Below are positions 27,382 to 35,749 of a stretch of DNA of 64,000 nucleotides, one piece after another. The position numbers were made by a program, and so were the translations under genes. The stretch spans positions 32,047 through 96,046 of the forward strand of contig NZ_JACHFN010000014.1 of assembly GCF_014201885.1 (NCBI RefSeq), given 5' to 3'. Positions within the stretch are counted from its first letter, which is position 1. Every line of letters starts with the position of its first letter. This DNA is from Deinococcus budaensis (GTDB lineage: Bacteria; Deinococcota; Deinococci; Deinococcales; Deinococcaceae). The notes beneath the pieces are model-generated. The model made no database searches. It saw only the letters and a list, made by a program, of their open reading frames with translations, and was not told the origin of the DNA.

Positions 27382-27911
27382 CTACGGTGAGCGCTGCGCC
27401 TGACCTGGATCGGCCGCCATCGCCGCCGCGATCCCCGCCGGCAACTCCCCCGCCACCCGCTCCAGCGTCCGGGCCGCCGCCGCCCGCACCATCTTCTCGA
27501 AGGCCGCGCCGCCCCAGCCCTCAGCCTGCGGCAACCCCAGGTGCGCGCGAAAATGAAAGTGAAAGGTGGCGACCCCCGCCCCGTCCACCTGCGCCTGCCC
27601 GGCGACCTCCACCCAGGCCCGCTCGCCCGCCACCGGCTGCGGGAGAAGGGCCGCGCCCTGCGGCGTCTCCTCCAGGCGGCTCCGGAAGGGCAGGTCCACC
27701 TCGCCCAGCACCGGCACCGTGACCACCAGCTCGCCGCTGACCCCCCCCGGCCCGGCGCGCAGGTCGCGCAGAAACTGCACCCGCGCCAGCGCCCGGCCCG
27801 CGTCGCGCACAAAGGCCAGGGCCGCCGCCTGCCCGCCGGGGTGGGGGAGGGCAAAGCTCTGGGCGGCCTCGATCTGGAGGTCCGGGGCGCGGCCGGGGGG
27901 GTCGCCGGGGG

Positions 27912-27924
<13 letters not shown>
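27382..27924 (-). CDS. Deinococcus conserved protein, probably DUF3809
   Basis: A roughly 180-residue soluble protein. Core segments [27 protein letters not shown] and [32 protein letters not shown], with [12 protein letters not shown] and a C-terminal helix, suggest a START/SRPBCC-like fold of about 150 residues. I recall the group as DUF3809, restricted to Deinococcus, but cannot verify that. The start is uncertain: a GTG at 27924 overlaps the end of the preceding gene by 13 bases, which would couple the two. Confidence 0.6.
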
Positions 27925-28160
<236 letters not shown>

Positions 28161-28205
28161 GGGGGCCATTGTGGGGGAAGCGGGCGCGGGAGTACAACGG
28201 AGGGC

Positions 28206-28544
28206 ATGACCCGCGAGAAGCTCTCCCCAGAGGACACGGCCTCCCTCTCCTGGCGGGCGCTGGAAACCCGGGTGGGCCTCGGCGCCCTGCCCGCCTTTCA
28301 CCGGGCCTTTCTGACCTGGCGCGGCGTGGCGGGCACAGACGAAATGCCGCTGCGCCGGGTGGGCCAGCGCGTCGAGGCCGAACTCAACCGGCTGGTGCAG
28401 TCGGGCCAGGCCACCCGGGAGGGCGAGGACTGGGCGCTGGCGCCTGGAACGCTCGGCGGGTTCGAGGCGGCCCGTCCCTATCTGCCCCCCTCCGGCGCCT
28501 CGGCGGGCGAGGCCGGGGCCAGCGGCAGCTCGACCACCTCGTAA
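28206..28544 (+). CDS. Hypothetical protein, winged-helix-like
   Basis: A 112-residue protein not assigned to a family. Residues 10-85 are helical and end in a pattern compatible with a small winged helix (RVGQRVEAELNRLVQSGQATREGEDWALAP). A low-complexity Gly/Ala/Ser tail covers the last 25 residues, exactly where the gene overlaps the convergent small gene. The Shine-Dalgarno GGAGGG is close to the ATG, with a TACAAC hexamer before it. Confidence 0.55.
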   Translation: MTREKLSPEDTASLSWRALETRVGLGALPAFHRAFLTWRGVAGTDEMPLRRVGQRVEAELNRLVQSGQATREGEDWALAPGTLGGFEAARPYLPPSGASAGEAGASGSSTTS

Positions 28545-28711
28545 AGCCACTGGCCGTCGGTGGCGACCCGCGCCGCCTCGTCGGCCTCCTGCGCGCTGCC
28601 GAAGACCCGGCGCTCGCCCGCGTCGTCTTCCAGCCAGTGCGGTTCGTCCAGCAGAGCGTCCTGGCCCTGGGCATCTTTGTGAACGTACTGAAGGCGGACG
28701 GCGTGGGGCAT
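28478..28711 (-). CDS. Small hypothetical protein
   Basis: A 77-residue protein: AVRLQYVHKDAQGQDALLDEPHWLEDDAGERRVFGSAQEADEAARVATDGQWLYEVVELPL looks like a real compact domain with a beta-beta-alpha-beta rhythm. A TAGCCT hexamer ends 8 bases before the ATG, like many genes here, which is the main evidence for it. Its last 22 codons overlap the 3' end of the convergent gene on the plus strand. Family unknown. Confidence 0.55.
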   Translation of the reverse strand: MPHAVRLQYVHKDAQGQDALLDEPHWLEDDAGERRVFGSAQEADEAARVATDGQWLYEVVELPLAPASPAEAPEGGR

Positions 28712-28741
28712 GGCCCCCAGGCTACAAGACGGGGTGGGCCG

Positions 28742-29650
28742 CTACAGAATGCGCTGGCCCAGCAAGCTCGCCGCCATGCTGACCATGACCTCGGCGGTCT
28801 GGTTGCGGGTGTCGAGCACCGGGTTGACCTCCACGATGTCGAGGCTGGTGACCCGGCCCGACTCGGAAAGCAGTTCCATCAGCAGGTGGCCCTCGCGGTA
28901 GGTCAGGCCGCCGGGGACCGGGGTGCCCACGCCGGGGCAGACCGAGGGGTCCAGCGCGTCGGCGTCAAAGGACACGTGCAGCCGCTCCACGCCCGAGAGC
29001 CGCTCCAGCGCTTCTTCCGTGATGCGGGTGATGCCCAGCTGGTCCACGTCCTTCATGGTGTAGGCCTTGATGCCGGCTTCCCGCAGCAGCCCCCGCTCGG
29101 AGGCGTCCACGCTGCGGATGCCGACCATCACGATGTCCTCGGGGCGCAGGGTCCAGCCGCCGCCCAGGGCCGCCAGGCCGGGGTCGCCCAGGCCGGTGAG
29201 GTGCGCGACCGGCATCCCGTGAATATTGCCGCTGGGGCTGCTCTGGGGGGTGTTGTAGTCGCTGTGGGCGTCCACCCAGAGGAGTCCGGTGCGCGCGCCC
29301 CCGCCGCCCGCCGGTTGGCCGCGCCGCGCGTTGCCGCTCACGGTGCCCATGCTGACGCTGTGGTCGCCCCCCAGCGTGACCGGAAAGCTGCCTTGGGGCA
29401 GCGCCGCCAGCCGCTCGGCCGTGGCCCGGCAGGCGTCCAGAATGGGATCGAGAAAGACCAGCCCGCTCGCCGCGTGCTTGTCGAGGGTCTCGGGCAGCGC
29501 GACCGGCACGTCGCCCAGATCGGTGACGTGGTGCCCCAGGTCCCGCAGCGTCTGGGCCAGGTGGGCGTTTCGCAGGGCCGAGGCGCCCATATCCACGCCC
29601 CGGCGCCCGGCCCCCAGGTCCATCGGAATGCCCAGAATAGTCACGTTCAT
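28742..29650 (-). CDS. rocF: Arginase
   Basis: A 302-residue ureohydrolase that converts arginine to ornithine and urea with a binuclear manganese centre. Ligand motifs: GGDHSVSMG (about 93-101), DAHSDYNTP (about 128-136) and SFDADALDPSVCPGVGTPVPGG (about 225-246). The VDMGASALRNA and NIHGMPVAHLTG segments are typical of arginase and not agmatinase. A TAGGCT hexamer ends 8 bases before the ATG. No other arginine-catabolism gene is adjacent. Confidence 0.93.
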   Translation of the reverse strand: MNVTILGIPMDLGAGRRGVDMGASALRNAHLAQTLRDLGHHVTDLGDVPVALPETLDKHAASGLVFLDPILDACRATAERLAALPQGSFPVTLGGDHSVSMGTVSGNARRGQPAGGGGARTGLLWVDAHSDYNTPQSSPSGNIHGMPVAHLTGLGDPGLAALGGGWTLRPEDIVMVGIRSVDASERGLLREAGIKAYTMKDVDQLGITRITEEALERLSGVERLHVSFDADALDPSVCPGVGTPVPGGLTYREGHLLMELLSESGRVTSLDIVEVNPVLDTRNQTAEVMVSMAASLLGQRIL

Positions 29651-29831
29651 GGCCCCCAGCCTAGGGCCGCCGCCGCGCTATGCCTCAGCCTTGCAAGAAT
29701 ATGTGGCCGGCGGCGGCGGAACAGCGGCCAGGGCGCCCTGCCGGTGAATAGTCATAAGCAGTAGGTGGCCGCGTCGCGGGGGGTGAGGGCGGATTGGCCG
29801 GGAAGCGCCGCGCTAGACTCATCTCCCGCCC

Positions 29832-30494
29832 GTGACTGCTCTCCTGCCTGCCTCCCTGCCCCCCGCCGGATCGCCCCCCACCGGGTCGCCGCGCCGCGTG
29901 ATGGTGGTGGCCGACTACGTGCATCCCTTCGTGTACCGCGAGGGCTTCGGGCAGCGGGCGCCTCCCGTGGACCTGGTGCTGGCGGCGGGCGACCTGCCAG
30001 GCTACTACCTGGAATTTCTGGCGAGTTCGCTGCCGGTGCCGGTCGTGTATGTCCACGGCAACCACGGCGACGAGACCGTCCACGAGGGCGAGACCCGGGT
30101 GCCGCCCCGGGGCGTGGTCGCCGCGCACGGCCGGGTGGTGACGGCCGCCGGGCTGCGCATCGCCGGGTGGGGCGGCGTGCCCCGCTACCGCCCGGGCGGC
30201 GAGGGCCAGTACAGCGCGGGGCAGGCCCGCCGGGGGCTGCGGTGGCTGGGCTGGCAGGCGCGGGGCGGCGTGGACATCCTGCTCACGCACGCGCCGCCGC
30301 TTGGTCCGCACAGCGGCAGCGACTACGCCCACCGGGGCTGCGAGGAAATCACCCGCTTCATGCGCCTGCGCCGCCCGCGCGTGGTCGTCCACGGCCACGT
30401 CCACGACTACGAGGGCCGCAAGCTGGCCTACCTCGACGAGGCCAGCGGGGCCAGGGTCGTCAACGCCTACGGCTACCACCTGCTCGAAGTGTAA
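29832..30494 (+). CDS. Metallophosphoesterase
   Basis: A 220-residue calcineurin-like phosphoesterase. Motifs: VADYVHPF (in place of the usual D-x-H), LAAGDLPGYYLEF (GD), YVHGNHGDE (GNHD/E), ILLTHAPPLGPHSGSD and VVHGHVHDYEGR (GHxH). The first motif is atypical (ADYVHP where SDxH is usual). The GTG start is chosen because of TAGACT 12 bases upstream; an internal ATG before VVADYVH is possible. The substrate is unknown. Confidence 0.82.
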   Translation: MTALLPASLPPAGSPPTGSPRRVMVVADYVHPFVYREGFGQRAPPVDLVLAAGDLPGYYLEFLASSLPVPVVYVHGNHGDETVHEGETRVPPRGVVAAHGRVVTAAGLRIAGWGGVPRYRPGGEGQYSAGQARRGLRWLGWQARGGVDILLTHAPPLGPHSGSDYAHRGCEEITRFMRLRRPRVVVHGHVHDYEGRKLAYLDEASGARVVNAYGYHLLEV

Positions 30495-30616
30495 GAAGGC
30501 ACGGATTTTGCCGTTCAGTACGCCATTTTCCTTAAGGCCAGGTGGCCGACTGGCACATGAAGGCCCGCTGCGGGGGCGGCATACTGCGCCCTGGCTCAGA
30601 CGCGGCGACCAGCGGC

Positions 30617-30716
30617 GCGGGGGAGCCGGAGGGAGACGCCCACCTCCCATCAAACGGGCGCGCGAGCGGGGCGGACGCAGGCCGACGGGGGGGTTCGACA
30701 CCCTTCACCCGCACCA
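30617..30716 (+). pseudogene. Decayed tRNA-Leu-like sequence ending in CCA
   Basis: The 3' end is tRNA-like: GGGGG, T-loop TTCGACA, CCCTT (30689-30705), acceptor strand CACCCGC, discriminator A and an encoded CCA (30714-30716). A 5' strand GCGGGGG at 30617-30623 pairs with the acceptor with one mismatch, and GGGAGACGC resembles a leucine tRNA D-loop. ATCAAAC (30649-30655) could be an anticodon loop reading CAA, on a stem with one mismatch. Against a working tRNA: A instead of U at position 8, extra bases before the anticodon stem, G-U pairs in the T-stem and a 28-base variable region. A terminator follows. Confidence 0.4.
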
Positions 30717-30724
30717 TCAGGGAG

Positions 30725-30753
30725 GGGAGCCGAGTCAGGCTCCCTTCTTTCTT
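30725..30753 (+). terminator. Intrinsic terminator after the tRNA-like sequence
   Basis: GGGAGCC and GGCTCCC arms with a six-base loop, then TTCTTTCTT. Its position nine bases after the CCA end is what is expected behind a tRNA gene. Confidence 0.8.
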
Positions 30754-30801
30754 GGCCCTTTCTTGGCCCCGCGGACCGTGGGCTTGCCCTAGCATCGGGC
30801 G

Positions 30802-31287
30802 GTGTCCGACGCTGCCCAGACGAACGCCGCCCGCGTCACCGAGCTTCACCGCGCCTTTGGGGTGCCGGTGCCCGAGCGGCCCGCCGTGCCTGGCCCTGAC
30901 CTGTTGGCCCTGCGCCGCACCCTGATCCACGAGGAGACGGCGGAGGTGGAGGCCGAATTCGCGGCCCTGGCGACCCGCCTGGGCGCGGGCGAGACGGTCC
31001 CGCCCGGCGACCTCGCGCCGCTGGCCCACGAACTCGCGGACCTGCTGTACGTGACCTACGGGGCGCTGACGACCCTGGGCATCGACGCCGACGCGGTCTT
31101 TGCCGAGGTCCACCGCGCCAACCTGAGCAAGCTCGGCGGCCCCAAACGCGCCGACGGCAAGTGGCTCAAGCCCGGGGGCTGGCAACCTGCCGACGTGCGG
31201 GGGGTGATTGAGGGGCAGGCAGTGGGGAGTCGCCCGGGGGAGGGAGGCCAGGGTGGTCCCGCAAACCCCCGGCCTCCTGACCCCTGA
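30802..31287 (+). CDS. MazG-like nucleotide pyrophosphohydrolase (DR2231-like)
   Basis: A 161-residue all-alpha NTP pyrophosphohydrolase. The metal-binding pattern is EETAEVEAEF (ExxE) followed by HELADLLYVTYGAL (ExxD), then FAEVHRANLSKLGGPKRADGKWLKP, a segment I recognise from the D. radiodurans protein DR2231, reported to hydrolyse dUTP. The expected role is cleaning the nucleotide pool. The last 25 residues are a low-complexity Gly/Pro tail. The GTG start lies 6 bases after the hexamer TAGCAT. It is convergent with ddrB, with six bases between the stops. Confidence 0.88.
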   Translation: MSDAAQTNAARVTELHRAFGVPVPERPAVPGPDLLALRRTLIHEETAEVEAEFAALATRLGAGETVPPGDLAPLAHELADLLYVTYGALTTLGIDADAVFAEVHRANLSKLGGPKRADGKWLKPGGWQPADVRGVIEGQAVGSRPGEGGQGGPANPRPPDP

Positions 31288-31293
31288 CCGTTC

Positions 31294-31872
<579 letters not shown>

Positions 31873-31895
31873 AGGGCGCCGGGCCTGCACGGCCC

Positions 31896-32393
31896 TCACG
31901 GCCCCTCCGCCGCCGGGGAAAGGCGGCCCAGCAGCTGCCGCAGCGTCCTCCGTTCGTCGGGCGTCAGCTGGCCCAGCAGGGCTTCCTCGTGCGCGACGTG
32001 GGCGAGGAGCAGTTCGTCCACCGCCGCTCGTCCTGCGGCGCTCAGGGCGGCGCGGACCGTTCTGCGGTCCCCGGGGTCCGGGTGTCTCGTCACCCACCCC
32101 CGGCGCTCCAGACCGTCCACCCGCTTGGTCACGGCGGGCGGGGTGACGGCCATCCGGTGCGCGAGGTCACCCAGGGTCAGGCCCTCCGGCGGAGCCGAGC
32201 GGCGCAGGGTCGCCAGCACGTCAAAGGCCGAGGGGGTCAGGTCGTACCCAGCGAAAAAGGCCTCCAGAGCGCCCTGAAGCAGCTGACTGGTCCGCTGCAC
32301 GGCGATCACGGTGAGCATCGGTTCGGGATTCACGTCCGGACGAGCTGCCTGCCAGTCGCGTTCGATCCGCTCCAGCAGCTCGGCGGTCTTCAT
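31896..32393 (-). CDS. MarR-family transcriptional regulator
   Basis: A 165-residue winged-helix regulator. The DNA-binding core is YDLTPSAFDVLATLRRSAPPEGLTLGDLAHRMAVTPPAVTKRVDGLERRGWVTRHPDPGDRRTVRAALSAAG (recognition helix then wing with DxRRxxV). Flanking helices form the dimer interface. It is the last gene of a three-gene coupled operon: its ATG overlaps the stop of the YdcZ-like gene by four bases. A palindrome in the operon promoter is a plausible binding site, implying autoregulation. Confidence 0.9.
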   Translation of the reverse strand: MKTAELLERIERDWQAARPDVNPEPMLTVIAVQRTSQLLQGALEAFFAGYDLTPSAFDVLATLRRSAPPEGLTLGDLAHRMAVTPPAVTKRVDGLERRGWVTRHPDPGDRRTVRAALSAAGRAAVDELLLAHVAHEEALLGQLTPDERRTLRQLLGRLSPAAEGP

Positions 32394-32860
32394 GCTTCCC
32401 CTTCCGGGCGCGCGGCCGCCCGGTGCCGGTCCCAGGCGAGCAGCGCGACCGCCCCGGCCAGCAGCCCCGCGCTGAGGGCCGCGCCGGGAGAGGGCGCCTG
32501 CCGCGCCTGACCCAGCCACCCCAGGGCCGGCAGGATCAGCGCGGCGAGCAGTTGCCCCAGGGTCGCGGCCACCGTGCCGACCCCGACCCCCAGCCGCGCG
32601 GCTCCCATCAGGCTGAGGGTCACGTAGGCGGCGCCCAGCAGGCCGCCCGTCAGCGTCCACCCGGGCGGCCACCCCGCAGGGCGCGTGCCGTCCACGCCCA
32701 GCAGCCACAGCCCGCCCAGCAGGCCCCCGCCCACCAGGAAGGTGACCAGGGTCGCCGCCAGCGGCGTGCCCAGCGCCCGCGCCAGGCGCACATTGAACGC
32801 GAGGCCCGCCGCCAGGCCCAGTCCGGCGCCCAGCGTGCCCAGCAGCAGCGCGAGATTCAC
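32390..32860 (-). CDS. DMT-family membrane protein, YdcZ (DUF606)-like
   Basis: A 156-residue protein with five hydrophobic segments, half the size of an EamA transporter. The pattern LLLGTLGAGLGLAAGLAFNVRLARALGTPLAATLVTFLVGGGLL is typical of YdcZ/DUF606 proteins, which work as pairs or homodimers. The GTG start at 32860 has GGGAGG upstream. It overlaps the preceding gene (GTGA) and the following marR (ATGA), so all three are cotranslated. An exporter regulated by the MarR protein is inferred. Confidence 0.82.
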   Translation of the reverse strand: MNLALLLGTLGAGLGLAAGLAFNVRLARALGTPLAATLVTFLVGGGLLGGLWLLGVDGTRPAGWPPGWTLTGGLLGAAYVTLSLMGAARLGVGVGTVAATLGQLLAALILPALGWLGQARQAPSPGAALSAGLLAGAVALLAWDRHRAAARPEGEA

Positions 32861-33315
32861 GCCGCCTCCCACAGCCGCGCGCCCAGCGCGGCGAGCACCA
32901 GTGCCAGGGCCGCCGCCCGCGCCGGGTTCACCCGCCGCCGCTTCAGCCCCAGCGCACCCAGGTGATCGAGCAAGATCGCCGTGAGCACCTGCGCGGCGAT
33001 CACGAGCGTGGTCGCCAGGGCCGTGCCCAGCCTCTGCGTGAGCACCACGCTGCCCACCACGTAGGCGCTGCCCACCACCCCACCCAGCCAGCTCCAGCGC
33101 GGAGCCTGCCGCCCGGCCGCCCAGTCGGGCCGCTGCCGCCCCAGCGCCAGCAGCAGGGCCAGCCCCAGCGCGCCCACCGCGTACGACACGGCCCCCGTGA
33201 GCGTGACCGAATGGAGCTGTCCCGCCAGCGCCCCATTGACGGCGAACTGAAGCGGCAGCAGCCCCCCGGCCAGAAGGGTGAGGCCCAGGGGCAGCCAGAA
33301 AGAGCGGATGGTCAC
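32857..33315 (-). CDS. DMT-family membrane protein, YdcZ (DUF606)-like, first of a pair
   Basis: A 152-residue protein with five membrane segments: FWLPLGLTLLAGGLLPLQFAVNGALAGQL opens it in DUF606 style, followed by SVTLTGAVSYAVGALGLALLLAL, SWLGGVVGSAYVVGSVVLTQRLG and two more. It is paralogous to the next gene, and the two probably form an antiparallel heterodimeric transporter. The GTG at 33315 is chosen because AAGGAGG lies 7-8 bases upstream; the earlier ATG lacks one. The substrate is unknown. Confidence 0.82.
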   Translation of the reverse strand: MTIRSFWLPLGLTLLAGGLLPLQFAVNGALAGQLHSVTLTGAVSYAVGALGLALLLALGRQRPDWAAGRQAPRWSWLGGVVGSAYVVGSVVLTQRLGTALATTLVIAAQVLTAILLDHLGALGLKRRRVNPARAAALALVLAALGARLWEAA

Positions 33316-33322
33316 GAGGCAC

Positions 33323-33371
33323 CTCCTTGTTTTTCCAGTAAACACTTTACCGGCGAAATAAACAAGGCCAG
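33323..33371 (-). promoter_or_regulatory. Promoter and probable MarR-type operator of the YdcZ-MarR operon
   Basis: On the minus strand TTGTTT, a 17-base spacer and TTTACT form a promoter. A perfect palindrome GTAAACACTTTAC (33338-33350) overlaps the -10, and a second inverted repeat CCTTGTTT/AAACAAGG (33325-33332 and 33360-33367) encloses it. The block is unusually A+T rich for this window. Binding by the encoded MarR protein is inferred from position. Confidence 0.6.
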
Positions 33372-33372
33372 G

Positions 33373-33741
33373 CTAGTCCCGGGTGGGTGCCCGCCGCGAG
33401 ACGGTGCCCAGAAAGAGCGCCAGCACCTCTCCCTGCTCGCCCCGGCGAACCTCCACCCGGTAGGTTGCCAGGGTGCGGCCCACCCGCTCGGGGGTGGCGA
33501 CGGCGACCAGTTCGTCTCCGGGGCGCGCCGCCCGGAAAAAGCTCAGGTGCGTCTCGACCGCCACCGCCTGGGCGCCAAGGTTGCTGATGACTGCAAAGGC
33601 CTCGTCCGCCAGCGAGAACAGCAGGCCGCCGTGCGCGGTGCCGTGCCTGTTCAGGCCGCCTTCCGTGACGGTCAGCGCGGCGCGGGTGAGGTGCGGCGCG
33701 GCCTCCAGCACCCGGATACCCAGGGTCTCGGCGTAGGTCAT
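33373..33741 (-). CDS. PaaI-family hotdog thioesterase
   Basis: A 122-residue hotdog-fold acyl-CoA thioesterase. The catalytic segment GLNRHGTAHGGLLFSLADEAFAV (HGG then D at the central helix) is near residues 31-53. The second half, AVETHLSFFRAARPGDELVAVATPERVGRTLATYRVEV, matches PaaI-type enzymes. In phenylacetate degradation PaaI hydrolyses misformed CoA thioesters, but no other paa gene is nearby, so the substrate is open. The hexamer TACGCT ends 7 bases before the ATG. Confidence 0.87.
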   Translation of the reverse strand: MTYAETLGIRVLEAAPHLTRAALTVTEGGLNRHGTAHGGLLFSLADEAFAVISNLGAQAVAVETHLSFFRAARPGDELVAVATPERVGRTLATYRVEVRRGEQGEVLALFLGTVSRRAPTRD

Positions 33742-33784
33742 GGAAGCAGCGTAACGCCCCCGGCCAGGGGCGGGGGCCGGGGGC

Positions 33785-34618
33785 TTAGCGGCGCGGATCG
33801 AAGGGGCAGGCGACCTCGCCCGCCGGGTCGGCGGGACCCGCCGCGTCCCAGTCGTGGGGGTAGACCTCGCGGCACGCCAGGCCGTTGCGGGCGCCGTGGG
33901 CGCGGGCGTAGCGGTCCACCGCGTCGTAGGCGGTCATCAGCTCGTGGTACTCGAAGTCGGCCTTGCGGACGGTCACGAAGGCCTCGGTATGGGCGGGTTC
34001 CTCGCGGGCGGTGAAGTCGCCGCTGGGCTGCACCTGTCCCCGGTAGGGCACGCAGACCTCCACTGGGCCGTCCGAGTCGGCATTGACCTCGCCGTGGTAG
34101 ATCACGACGGGCGGGCCAGCGGCCTCCGCTCCTTGTGCTTGCACCTCGGCGTGCAGGCGGTCCATCGAGGCCCCGATAAAGGCGCTGAGGTCCGGCAGGA
34201 ACACCCGGCGCTGGGTGGTCAGGACCGTCTGGGCAGGGATGTCGCGGGTCTGGACTTCGTAACTCGTGGGCATGGGGTCTCCTCTGAGGGTGTGGATCAG
34301 ATGCCGCGCGACGGCGGCCCGCTGAAGGTGAAGGGCCTGTGCCTCCCGCCAGTAGGCTTCCACCCGCCCGGCCCGCTCATGCGCGGGGGCGTCCAGCAAG
34401 GCGCGGATGTCGGCCAGCGGCATCTCGACCGTGCGCAGCAGGCCGATCAGGCGGGCCGTCTCGATCTGGTCGGGCGCGTAGAGGCGGTAGCCCGTGTCGG
34501 GGTCCACCCGGTCGGGGGGCAGCAGGCCGAGGTCGTCGTACAGCCGCAGCGCCTTGAGGCTCAGGCGTGAGGCGCGGGCAAAGGCGCCGATGGTGAGGGG
34601 GTCCTGGGTGTCGGTCAT
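33785..34618 (-). CDS. MerR-family regulator with GyrI-like effector domain
   Basis: A 277-residue regulator. Residues 8-75 are the MerR winged helix (LTIGAFARASRLSLKALRLYDDLGLLPPDRVDPDTGYRLYAPDQIETARLIGLLRTVEMPLADIRALLD), then a coiled-coil dimerisation helix (about 85-112) and, from about 120, a GyrI/BmrR-like ligand-binding domain (SYEVQTRDIPAQTVLTTQRRVFLPDLSAFIGASMDRL). It would bind an organic ligand, as BmrR does. The Shine-Dalgarno GGAGGG supports the start. Its own promoter shows the stretched spacer and dyad expected of MerR control. Confidence 0.9.
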   Translation of the reverse strand: MTDTQDPLTIGAFARASRLSLKALRLYDDLGLLPPDRVDPDTGYRLYAPDQIETARLIGLLRTVEMPLADIRALLDAPAHERAGRVEAYWREAQALHLQRAAVARHLIHTLRGDPMPTSYEVQTRDIPAQTVLTTQRRVFLPDLSAFIGASMDRLHAEVQAQGAEAAGPPVVIYHGEVNADSDGPVEVCVPYRGQVQPSGDFTAREEPAHTEAFVTVRKADFEYHELMTAYDAVDRYARAHGARNGLACREVYPHDWDAAGPADPAGEVACPFDPRR

Positions 34619-34640
34619 GCGGCCCTCCGGAGGTGAAGGC

Positions 34641-34671
34641 AGCATGCGGCCTGCCCCAGGGGGAGGGTCAA
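34641..34671 (-). promoter_or_regulatory. MerR-type promoter with 19-base spacer and dyad
   Basis: On the minus strand TTGACC, a 19-base spacer and CATGCT. The spacer holds the dyad CCTNCCCCNGGGGNAGG (34650-34666). MerR activators act on exactly this geometry by untwisting overlong spacers. The leaderless promoter of the divergent M42 peptidase (TATGAT at 34680-34685) has its -35 region inside the same dyad, so both genes could respond. Confidence 0.7.
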
Positions 34672-34691
34672 GGGCTGGCTATGATGCCCCC

Positions 34692-35741
<1,050 letters not shown>

Positions 35742-35749
35742 GGGAAAGG

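Noticed and set aside
30592..30716. tmRNA, Y RNA or selenocysteine tRNA at the tRNA-like sequence
   Set aside because: No tag-peptide or pseudoknot region, no Ro-type gene nearby, the 5' end is not GG and the discriminator is A; a leucine-like relic fits better.
30532..31185. 217-residue minus-strand frame covering the tRNA-like region
   Set aside because: Its VKGVEPP stretch is the reverse of the tRNA T-arm (GGTTCGA), a common spurious translation, and the rest is antisense to the MazG-like gene.
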